12,445 nt of DNA from the NCBI GenBank assembly GCA_004552385.1, contig SFOL01000050.1, positions 1 through 12,445 on the forward strand, given 5' to 3'. How positions within the stretch are numbered: position 1 is the first letter of the stretch; each line of letters starts with the position of its first letter. This DNA is from Bacteroidales bacterium (GTDB taxonomy: Bacteria; Bacteroidota; Bacteroidia; Bacteroidales; Marinilabiliaceae). The position numbers and the translations under genes were made by a program. The notes beneath the pieces were generated by a model. It ran no database searches. It had not been told where the DNA came from and was given only the letters and a program-made list of their open reading frames with translations. Below, piece after piece: positions 1-6,804 of this stretch.

Positions 1-139
1 GTTGCAGATGAGGGTGCTGAAAAGCATCTCGGAGAAACTGTTCCCTGGCGGGACGCTGATCCTCGGCAAGCAGGAGGATCTGCCTCTTAAGGCGGGTACC
101 GTCTTCAGCCGCTCTGGCGTCTTCTATAAGAAAAAATAG
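1..139 (+). CDS. CheR-type protein methyltransferase, C-terminal fragment (cut by window start)
   Basis: This is the last 45 codons of a gene that begins before the window; it reads in the frame starting at base 2 and ends at TAG 137-139. The fragment contains RVLKSISEKL followed by FPGGTLILGKQEDLP and a C-terminal SGVFYKKK. This is the usual ending of CheR methyltransferases, where a helix is followed by a PGG-L-LG-sE strand and a terminal VY/FY strand. CheR enzymes use S-adenosylmethionine to methylate glutamate side chains, classically on chemoreceptors. Five bases separate it from the next gene, itself CheR-like, so the two are surely co-transcribed. The catalytic half is outside the window, so activity cannot be judged. 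The family call rests on a short piece but is supported by the neighbouring CheR-like and CheB genes. Confidence 0.72.
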   Translation, partial: LQMRVLKSISEKLFPGGTLILGKQEDLPLKAGTVFSRSGVFYKKK

Positions 140-144
140 TTGCC

Positions 145-936
145 ATGCTCTTGACCACCAACGAACTGAGGGAAATAGAGGCCACACTTGCTGAGAGGCT
201 TAAGGTGGACTACTCCAAATACTCCGACGACTTTTTCCGTCGGAGGCTGGCCTATGTCTTTGAAAAGATGCACTTCCACAGGGTGCAGGACCTCTACGCC
301 GCTCTCGGGTCGCTTGTCTCCTCCGACGAGATATCTTATTATCTCGCCGTGCCGCAGACGGAGCTTTTCCGTGCCCCCTCCTTCTGGCGAAGGCTCATCA
401 AGAGCTTGGCTGACGGCTGCGGTAAGAAGGTCTGGCTGCCCTGCCTCACCAGCTACCACGAGCTCTACAGCCTCGCCGTGGCTCTCGACCTCGCAGGGTG
501 CGATGACGTTGATGTGGTTGCCAACGTCTTGAGCGACAGGACTATCGCGGAATGCCGTTCTCTCCGCGTCTCGAAGCATGACGACGACCATAACCGTTCG
601 AATTTCGAGCGTCTCGAGTCGGCCGCGGCTTATGACGACTATGTGGTCAAGTCGGCTGACGGGCTTTCGCTCCGCGACGGCATGCTCGGGCGGGTCACTT
701 TCCGCAACGGATGGTTCCTTAACACGCCCGATGAGAAGTACGACGTGGTTATATGCCGCGACGTCACGCTCGCCTATAGTGAGAAGCTGACCCGCCAGGC
801 TGTGGCCAAGCTCGTCGATTCGCTCGCCGGGCCGGAGGCTGTCCTCGGCATCGGAGTCATGGAGAGGCCTCTCGGATCTGAGGAGCGTTTGGACTGCTCA
901 CTCAGCGCCGATGGCTTTTACAAACTGATAAAATAA
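145..936 (+). CDS. CheR-like protein with degenerate SAM-binding site, probable pseudoenzyme
   Basis: A 263-residue protein with the layout of CheR. The N-terminal helical part runs to about residue 65. PQTELFRAPSFWRRL at 70-84 matches the CheR 'N-T-FFR-p--F--L' segment. KKVWLPC at 95-101 is followed by ELYSLAVAL at 106-114, which corresponds to the strand and helix around the SAM loop. VVICRDVTLAYS at 201-212 corresponds to 'fCRNvLIYF'. The usual SAM loop CSTGEEPYS is here CLTSYHELYS, so the Gly-Glu-Glu is lost; the Asn of CRN is Asp; and the C-terminal PGG is GPEAV. I infer a catalytically dead CheR paralog, perhaps a partner or regulator of the true CheR just upstream. It lies 5 bases after that gene and 21 before cheB. 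A divergent but active methyltransferase is the alternative. Confidence 0.68.
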   Translation: MLLTTNELREIEATLAERLKVDYSKYSDDFFRRRLAYVFEKMHFHRVQDLYAALGSLVSSDEISYYLAVPQTELFRAPSFWRRLIKSLADGCGKKVWLPCLTSYHELYSLAVALDLAGCDDVDVVANVLSDRTIAECRSLRVSKHDDDHNRSNFERLESAAAYDDYVVKSADGLSLRDGMLGRVTFRNGWFLNTPDEKYDVVICRDVTLAYSEKLTRQAVAKLVDSLAGPEAVLGIGVMERPLGSEERLDCSLSADGFYKLIK

Positions 937-957
937 CCCTCATTCCCCGCAAGTCTT

Positions 958-1521
958 ATGGCAGATTTCCGCGCAGTGGTCATTGGCGGTTCGGCCGGCA
1001 GCTATGCCGTCGTGTCAAGAATTTTGGCGGCCCTGCCTGTCGATTACCCCGTGCCTGTAATTGTTTGCATGCATCGCCTCAAGCATGTCAGGGCGGGTTT
1101 TATCGAGGCTCTCAACGAACGGTCAAACCTTAATGTCGTTGAGCCGTATGATAAGCAGGTGATCGAGAGGGGCAACGTCTATGTGGCACCCGCCAACTAC
1201 CACATGTTCATTGACTACTTCGGCTCTGTCTCGCTCTCGGTCGAGGATCAATACCTCTTCTGCCGCCCCGCCATCGATTACACGCTCGAGTCGGCCGCCA
1301 AGGCCTGGAGGTCGAAGACAGTGGGCGTAATCCTGACAGGCGCCAACCAGGACGGTGCCAAAGGCTTGAAAGCCATAGCCGACGCTGGTGGCTACACCAT
1401 CGTTCAGGACCCCAAGACTGCCGATGTGCCGACAATGCCGCAGGCCGCCCTGAGGCTCTTGAAGCCGGACGCCATCCTCTCCCCACAGGAGATCATTACT
1501 TTCTTAAAGTCTATCAACTGA
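958..1521 (+). CDS. Stand-alone CheB-type protein-glutamate methylesterase domain
   Basis: A 187-residue protein that is essentially just the CheB catalytic domain. CheB hydrolyses glutamyl methyl esters made by CheR and can deamidate glutamine in receptors. The N-terminal strand ends in VIGGSAGS with nucleophile Ser12. VIVCMHR gives His39, and LTGANQDGAKGL gives Asp132, so all three members of the catalytic triad are in their expected places. NVYVAPANYHM (73-83) matches the conserved 'vyvAPgg-H' segment, and DVPTMPQAAL matches the family's 'a-v-gMP-aAi' helix. There is no N-terminal receiver domain, so the usual phosphorylation control is absent or comes from another protein. The gene is 1 base from the next start, implying translational coupling. 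Together with the upstream CheR it makes a complete methylation/demethylation pair, but no chemoreceptor target is visible. Confidence 0.9.
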   Translation: MADFRAVVIGGSAGSYAVVSRILAALPVDYPVPVIVCMHRLKHVRAGFIEALNERSNLNVVEPYDKQVIERGNVYVAPANYHMFIDYFGSVSLSVEDQYLFCRPAIDYTLESAAKAWRSKTVGVILTGANQDGAKGLKAIADAGGYTIVQDPKTADVPTMPQAALRLLKPDAILSPQEIITFLKSIN

Positions 1522-1522
1522 C

Positions 1523-2542
1523 ATGCCCGTTTGGATTGCCAACATAAAGAAAAGGCTTGAGCGTTATATACACGTGACCGCGGCGTCTTTCAGCTTTGAC
1601 GCTGCGACGCTCCGGCGACACGTCTGCGAAAGCCTGAAGAAAAGTCGGGCGTCGCTTAGGCGTGTCGGCCTGAAGGTCTGGATATGGTTCTGCGGCGTCA
1701 TACGCAAGATTGACGAGATGCCCATACTCGTCAAGATGCAGCTGGCGCTGCTCACCATCATTCTTTTCTTCATCTTCTGGCAATTCATTGCCTACGAGAT
1801 GAGCCAGACCACTTTCATAAGTGTCAACATCATTATGGCCGTGTGCCTCACGTCTGTCTCTTCCATCGTATCGATACGCTCACAAAAGGGTATTGAGGAG
1901 TTCCGAAAGATGAACAACGAGCTCAAAGTCGACCTCGAGCAGAGAGATGCGGAGCTCGACAGGCTCAAGAATGACCTCTTTGAACTCAGAAACAAGAACA
2001 GGAGGCAGAACGCCATCGAGAAAGGCTCAGTCAGGTTCGTCGAGACGGTGCGCAAGATGAAGGCCAAGGCCGCACCCGACGCTGAGCCGCTCCAGTATCT
2101 GATCGACGCCGTCGGCGTCTGCTTCGACATTACGGGCGCTGTAGCGTTTATGCGCAAGGACGATGAGGCCGGGGGCGGGAATGTATGCCGGCAGGATGCC
2201 CAAGCCGAGGCGGGTCAGGACGACGCGCAAGGGCTGTTCACCCTGGCCGGCCGTTTCGGGCTCTCTGACGAGCCGCCGACCGAGCTCTTCTCGGCAGGTG
2301 ACGGGATACTCGGCCAGGTGGTGGTCTCTGACAAGACGCTTACGCTTGAAAAAGTGCCCGCTGACTATCTGACCGCGCTCTCCGGACTGGGGCGAAGCAG
2401 AAACATCAACGTCTACGTCCTCCCGCTCACCAAAGCGGAGACCGGCAGGGTCGAGGCCGTCATTGAGGTGGCAAGTTTTGAGAAATTGAAGATTGTTGAC
2501 GCATGGGAGGCCATTGAGCAGCAATTGCGCGACGTTATATAG
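1523..2542 (+). CDS. Two-TM membrane protein with coiled coil and C-terminal GAF domain
   Basis: A 339-residue protein. A basic N-terminal region of about 70 residues precedes two hydrophobic segments, about 72-90 and 97-117, separated by a very short loop. A charged heptad-like coiled coil follows at about 124-162, then a GAF-type domain from about 185 to the end. The GAF domain contains GDGILGQV, the VPADYLTALSGLG block (278-290), and a final VEAVIEVASF strand. The same features occur in the same order in the next gene's GAF domain (IPDDYFTISSGL, then VQGVIEVSFF). The protein has no output domain, so I infer a sensor or adaptor that may pair with the phosphatase through the coiled coil. The insert at about 212-236 is Gly/Asp/Gln-rich and probably a loop. 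The start ATG lies 1 base after the cheB stop. The ligand of the GAF domain cannot be told. Confidence 0.72.
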   Translation: MPVWIANIKKRLERYIHVTAASFSFDAATLRRHVCESLKKSRASLRRVGLKVWIWFCGVIRKIDEMPILVKMQLALLTIILFFIFWQFIAYEMSQTTFISVNIIMAVCLTSVSSIVSIRSQKGIEEFRKMNNELKVDLEQRDAELDRLKNDLFELRNKNRRQNAIEKGSVRFVETVRKMKAKAAPDAEPLQYLIDAVGVCFDITGAVAFMRKDDEAGGGNVCRQDAQAEAGQDDAQGLFTLAGRFGLSDEPPTELFSAGDGILGQVVVSDKTLTLEKVPADYLTALSGLGRSRNINVYVLPLTKAETGRVEAVIEVASFEKLKIVDAWEAIEQQLRDVI

Positions 2543-2554
2543 TGTTCCTTACTG

Positions 2555-5203
2555 ATGAACAAGAACAAGAAGATTAGGGTTAGCTGGGGAAACTTCTCCC
2601 CGAGCGGGTTCTCCGAGCTGCAGTGGTATGTGGCCCTGGGAATCGTGGTGGCCACCCTGCTCATCGGATGGACGAGTATGATGGGCCTGCTGGGCTTCAA
2701 CGTCTCCCTCCATAATATCCTATACCTCCATCACTACTTTTTCGTCTGGGTCTTCGACCTGTGCGTGCTGGCTGTTCTTGCCGCCATCCTCTACATCTCA
2801 AACTTCAAAGCCAAGAAGCTCAGCGAGATGCGCGATGAGATTGACGGGTTGCGCTCGACAATCAAGGAGAGCATCATCATGGCCGACAACATTCGTGAGG
2901 GACATGACGTCGACAGCCGCACAGCCCGCAAGTCCGACATCGGGCGTACGCTTCTCAATCTTGGCCAGAGCCTCCATGACAGCCGAGAGAAGGAGACTTT
3001 CGCGAACTGGGTCTCAAAGGGTAAGGAGACCATATCCGACATCCTGCGCGCCAACACGCGCATTGACGACCTCGCCGAGGCCACCATCGAGGGGCTCATA
3101 TCTTATTGCAATGCCGTCCAGGCCGCTTTCTACCTCCTCGACGGAGACAAACTGCGCACCGTCACGCAATACGCGTATGACCGTAAGAGGTACGAGAAGG
3201 TCGAAATAAAGGTGGGCTACGGCCTCATCGGAGCCGCGGCCTACGAGAAGCAGCTCATCTACCGGACCGAGATACCCGACGACTACTTCACCATCTCGTC
3301 CGGGCTCATCGGCAAGAGCCGACCCAAGTCTCTGCTCATAATCCCACTCAAGCAGGAGGAGGAGGTGCAGGGCGTCATCGAGGTCTCGTTTTTCCAAGAT
3401 AAGCTGCCGCAACACTATATGCTCCTGGCCGAGGAGGTCGGCAACATTGTCGGAAGCACGCTCTATAACCTTAAGATAAACGAGCGGACCGAGAGCCTTC
3501 TCCGTGAGTCGCAGCAGATGACCGCAGCTCTCCGCAAGAACGAGGAGCAGCTCAACGAGAATGCGAGGGAGATGCGCGAGGCGAAAGAGAACCTCGAGAT
3601 ATCCAACTCCGAGCTCAACAGCAAGATTGAGGAGATCAAGGCGCAGCAGAAAAAGCAGGACGCCATGCTTTCCAACGCTTCCGAGTTCATCTCCATCTAC
3701 GACAAGGACCGCGAGGTCGTTTACGAGAGCCCCTCAATGAAACGAATCCTCGGCTACGGACCCGATGAGGACATCCACGGCATGGACGAGGAGTGGATGA
3801 TGCCCACGAGTTTCAAGAAGGTCCAGAAGATGTTCGACTATCTTCTCTCCACGCCAGGAGGCGAGACGAAGATCGAGTACACCTACCTCAAGAAGAACAA
3901 CGAGAGGATTTACCTCGAGACGCAAGGAAAGAACCTTATCCACGACCCCGCCATCCGCGGTCTCATTTTCAACACGCGGGATGTCACCGAGCGCAAGATG
4001 CGTGAGAACGAGGAGAAGAAGACCGGCCGCATGAAGTCTCTTTCCGAGAATTCGCCTGACGTCATCATCCGAACCTCGCTCAAGGGCAAGATCCTCTACG
4101 CCAATCCCGCTGCCGCAAAGTTCCTATCCATAAGCTCCAGCGACAAGGTCAAGGACAAGGCGTTCGTCGAACTGCTTGACGACGAGCCTTTCCGCAACTT
4201 CGTGGCCGACACGCTCAAAGGAGCTAAGAGGAGCAAGAGGCAGGAGACCGCCGAGATTGAGCTCGGCGACAAGGATAAGCTCTTCAAGGAGGTGAAAGCC
4301 ATACCCGAGATGGACGAGAACGGAAGCGTTGACTCCGTCCTCTTCACGGTCCATGACGTCACCGAGATCAAGAAGCTCGAGCAAGAGGCTCAGAAGGCGC
4401 GCGAGGACGTCATGAGCTCCATCAACTACGCCAAGCGCATCCAGTTCGCACTCCTTCCCGAGGAGCAGGAGCTGCAATCCTTCTTCCCAAACTCCTTTAT
4501 GTTCTACAGGCCGAAGAACATCGTCTCGGGAGACTTCCCATGGTCTTACCACAAGGACGGGATCACTTACGTGGCCGTCGTCGACTGCACTGGCCACGGC
4601 GTGCCGGGCGCACTGCTATCCATCATCGGATACCTGCTGCTCAGCAATATTGTCACCAACCATCCGGAGCTCAACCCCGCACAGATTCTCGACATGCTCC
4701 ACGAGGCCGTGCGCGACGCGCTCAAGCAGAAGACGAGCGAGGCCAACGCAGGAGACGGCATGGACCTCGCGCTCATCCGTATCAACCCCGCCGAGCACGA
4801 GATCCAGTTCTCGGGAGCGCACAGGCCTCTCTACTATCTCCATAGGGGGCGTCACGGACAGTTCGACTCGGGCGACGACGCCATATTCCAGGAGTTCGAG
4901 GCCACGCGTAAGGGCATCGGCGGAAAGCCCCTGCCCAATGGACGCAAAGAGAAGCCTTTTGAGAACAACGTCATAACATACGAGACGGGAGACCGCATTT
5001 TCGTGTTTTCAGACGGCCTGCCAGACCAGCTGGGCGGTGAGGAGCATAAGAAGTTCTTCACCAGGAGGGTCAAGGAGTGGCTCGCCAGGAACGTCAACGA
5101 GTCAATGTCCGCCACGAGCAAAGACCTTGTCAAGACTTTCTATGACTGGAAGGGGACTGACAAGCAGGTCGACGACGTGCTTCTTATTGGTGTAGAGTTG
5201 TGA
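2555..5203 (+). CDS. Membrane GAF-PAS-PAS sensor with SpoIIE/PPM serine phosphatase output (SiaA-like)
   Basis: An 882-residue signalling protein. Two TM segments (about 24-48 and 60-82) lead into a coiled region, a GAF domain (about 171-306), a long charged coiled coil (311-370), PAS 1 (372-482, ending FNTRDVTERK), PAS 2 (494-605, ending FTVHDVTEIKK), a short helix with SSINYAKRIQ, and a SpoIIE-type PPM phosphatase domain (about 640-882). The metal-binding PPM aspartates appear as VSGDF (Asp660), VVDCTGHGVPGA (Asp677), GDGMDLAL, FSDGLPDQ (Asp820) and the terminal DDVLLIGV. The domain should remove phosphate from Ser/Thr of a partner protein, as RsbU, SpoIIE and SiaA do. The usual GDFYW motif reads GDFPW here; the aspartate is kept. 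A SiaB-like kinase follows 36 bases downstream and is the natural opposing enzyme. The phosphoprotein substrate is not in the window. Confidence 0.9.
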   Translation: MNKNKKIRVSWGNFSPSGFSELQWYVALGIVVATLLIGWTSMMGLLGFNVSLHNILYLHHYFFVWVFDLCVLAVLAAILYISNFKAKKLSEMRDEIDGLRSTIKESIIMADNIREGHDVDSRTARKSDIGRTLLNLGQSLHDSREKETFANWVSKGKETISDILRANTRIDDLAEATIEGLISYCNAVQAAFYLLDGDKLRTVTQYAYDRKRYEKVEIKVGYGLIGAAAYEKQLIYRTEIPDDYFTISSGLIGKSRPKSLLIIPLKQEEEVQGVIEVSFFQDKLPQHYMLLAEEVGNIVGSTLYNLKINERTESLLRESQQMTAALRKNEEQLNENAREMREAKENLEISNSELNSKIEEIKAQQKKQDAMLSNASEFISIYDKDREVVYESPSMKRILGYGPDEDIHGMDEEWMMPTSFKKVQKMFDYLLSTPGGETKIEYTYLKKNNERIYLETQGKNLIHDPAIRGLIFNTRDVTERKMRENEEKKTGRMKSLSENSPDVIIRTSLKGKILYANPAAAKFLSISSSDKVKDKAFVELLDDEPFRNFVADTLKGAKRSKRQETAEIELGDKDKLFKEVKAIPEMDENGSVDSVLFTVHDVTEIKKLEQEAQKAREDVMSSINYAKRIQFALLPEEQELQSFFPNSFMFYRPKNIVSGDFPWSYHKDGITYVAVVDCTGHGVPGALLSIIGYLLLSNIVTNHPELNPAQILDMLHEAVRDALKQKTSEANAGDGMDLALIRINPAEHEIQFSGAHRPLYYLHRGRHGQFDSGDDAIFQEFEATRKGIGGKPLPNGRKEKPFENNVITYETGDRIFVFSDGLPDQLGGEEHKKFFTRRVKEWLARNVNESMSATSKDLVKTFYDWKGTDKQVDDVLLIGVEL

Positions 5204-5239
5204 CAAGGTTTATCACCACATATAGAAAAATCGACGATT

Positions 5240-5821
5240 ATGGCCAAATCCTTCTCAAGCAACAGGTTCCTCGAATACGCCTATAGCATATTTCAGAGCC
5301 TCCCGACAAAGGTGGTCAACGTGTTCTATGTGGGCGACGTGACCCCGGCCGTGACGCGTAACTTTACCATCGCGACTGAGGAGAGCCTCCTGCGCCAGGA
5401 CGAGAGCGGCCCGGTGCAACGCAAGGTCTTCAACGTCATGGTCGAGGCTTTGCAGAACATCAGCCGACACGCCGACCTTATCACGTCCGACCCCGACGAG
5501 ATGCGCAGGGGCGTTGTCATAATCAGCCACTCCGACGAGGCGTACAGCATCGTGACCGGCAACCTCATAAGGTCCGACAAAGTGCCGCAGCTCAGAGAGA
5601 GGCTTGACGACATAAACGGGATGGATAGGAGTCAGCTCTCCGCTGCCTATCGCGAGCAGATTACAAATGGCCATATTAATGAGAACGGTGGCGCCGGTCT
5701 TGGCTTTATTGACATCGCCAAGAAGAGCGGTAACAAGATTGACTACCGTTTCCATGAGATCGGCGACGAACTGCCGGGTTTCTCATTCTTCCTCTCCATC
5801 TGCACCATTGTGCGTAAATAG
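5240..5821 (+). CDS. SiaB-like protein kinase (DUF6272 type, HATPase fold)
   Basis: A 193-residue soluble protein with no TM segment. FNVMVEALQNISRHA (64-78) is an N-box like that of GHKL ATPases, with Glu69, Asn73 and His77. ENGGAGLGFIDIAKKSG (148-164) supplies the Gly-rich ATP-lid motif and a conserved-looking IDIAKKSG helix. The final segment PGFSFFLSICTIV (179-191) is a hydrophobic strand. This combination matches the SiaB-type kinases that sit beside SpoIIE-type phosphatases in Bacteroidota. In Pseudomonas the SiaB kinase phosphorylates SiaC and the SiaA phosphatase reverses it. The position directly after the PPM phosphatase gene supports the same antagonistic pairing. Unlike anti-sigma kinases of the RsbW type, no sigma factor gene is nearby. 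Family recognised from memory of motifs, not from a search. Confidence 0.75.
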   Translation: MAKSFSSNRFLEYAYSIFQSLPTKVVNVFYVGDVTPAVTRNFTIATEESLLRQDESGPVQRKVFNVMVEALQNISRHADLITSDPDEMRRGVVIISHSDEAYSIVTGNLIRSDKVPQLRERLDDINGMDRSQLSAAYREQITNGHINENGGAGLGFIDIAKKSGNKIDYRFHEIGDELPGFSFFLSICTIVRK

Positions 5822-5835
5822 AAACCTTCCGACAG

Positions 5836-6642
5836 ATGCCCGTGGTCCGTATCGAATCCCTCTCACACCCTGGTCTTGAGGTCTTCAGCCGACTCACTGA
5901 GGCGCAGTTGCGCAACAAGCTCAACCCCGCTGAGGGCCTTTTCATAGCTGAGAGCCCTAAAGTCATCAAGGTGGCGCTCGCTGCCGGATATGATGCTGTG
6001 TCGCTCCTTACGGAAGAGCGTCATCTTTACGCCGACGCGGCCGACATTGTAGCGTCCCTCCCTCCTGACGTCACCGTCTTCACGGGGCCGCGTGAGCTTC
6101 TCGCGTCGCTTACGGGCTACACTCTTACTCGAGGCGTGTTGTGCGCCATGAGGCGTAAATCTCACCCCCCTGTCGATGAACTTTGCCGCGGCAAGAGGCG
6201 GGTCGTGGTGATTGACGGTGTGGTCGACGCCACAAACGTGGGTGCTATTTTCCGTTCGGCGGCCGCACTTGGCATGGATGGCGTGCTCGTCACGTCCGAC
6301 TCTTGCGACCCTCTTAACCGCCGCGCGGTCAGGGTCTCTATGGGGTCCGTTTTCCTCATCCCGTGGACGTGGATTGACCATCCGGTCTCTTCCCTTTCCT
6401 CGCTCGGGTTCAAGACTGTCGCTATGGCACTGACCGATAATTCCGTGACCCTCTCGGACCCTGCGCTGCTCTCAGAGCCCCGCCTCGCAATTATTATGGG
6501 GACAGAGGGCGATGGCCTGCCTGCCGAGGCGATAGAGTCTTCCGACTATGTCGTGCGCATTCCGATGGCCTATGGTGTCGACTCTCTCAATGTGGCTGCG
6601 GCTTCGGCTGTGGCTTTTTACGCGTTGGGGGTGAACTCTTAA
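5836..6642 (+). CDS. SpoU/TrmH-family RNA 2'-O-ribose methyltransferase
   Basis: A 268-residue SPOUT-superfamily enzyme expected to methylate a ribose 2'-OH in rRNA or tRNA with SAM. The N-terminal RNA-binding substrate domain shows EGLFIAESPKVIKVAL (33-48). All three SpoU motifs are present: motif 1 DATNVGAIFRSAAALGMDGV (131-150, with Asn134 and Arg140), motif 2 AIIMGTEGDGLP (218-229), and motif 3 VRIPMAYGVDSLNVAAASAVA (240-260), which forms the knotted SAM site. Length is normal for the family. The exact modified nucleotide cannot be inferred. It begins 14 bases after the kinase gene and is the last gene before a strong terminator, so it is probably co-transcribed with the signalling operon although its function looks unrelated. 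An internal promoter is possible but not seen. Confidence 0.9.
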   Translation: MPVVRIESLSHPGLEVFSRLTEAQLRNKLNPAEGLFIAESPKVIKVALAAGYDAVSLLTEERHLYADAADIVASLPPDVTVFTGPRELLASLTGYTLTRGVLCAMRRKSHPPVDELCRGKRRVVVIDGVVDATNVGAIFRSAAALGMDGVLVTSDSCDPLNRRAVRVSMGSVFLIPWTWIDHPVSSLSSLGFKTVAMALTDNSVTLSDPALLSEPRLAIIMGTEGDGLPAEAIESSDYVVRIPMAYGVDSLNVAAASAVAFYALGVNS

Positions 6643-6745
6643 CGCGCGTTCTTTTCCCTTCACCGGACACTCGCCATATTCTCCCCCTGCGTGGCATTAG
6701 TCTGTCTATCCGTATCCATTTGAGCCATTCATAAAACATAAAGAC

Positions 6746-6789
6746 GAAGCCCCCTCCCGACATTATTCGGGAGGGGGCTTCTGTTTTTT
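6746..6789 (+). terminator. Intrinsic terminator between convergent genes
   Basis: A perfect 15-bp stem has arms at 6746-6760 and 6767-6781 around a 6-base loop, followed by a T run at 6784-6789. It ends the + strand operon about 100 bases after the methyltransferase stop. The receptor gene on the other strand stops at 6805, so its transcript also runs into the hairpin. The - strand side has only short T runs (from the A-rich stretch at 6731-6743), so termination in that direction would be weaker. The stretch 6643-6745 before it holds no recognisable gene or motif. Confidence 0.92.
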
Positions 6790-6804
6790 AGTCAAGCCTT
6801 TGTT

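Noticed and set aside
4124..4597. Long open frame of 157 codons on the - strand inside the phosphatase gene, and several like it in other genes
   Set aside because: They lie opposite strongly supported coding sequence with GC-rich third positions, which keeps antisense frames open. Their products are low-complexity and show no domain.
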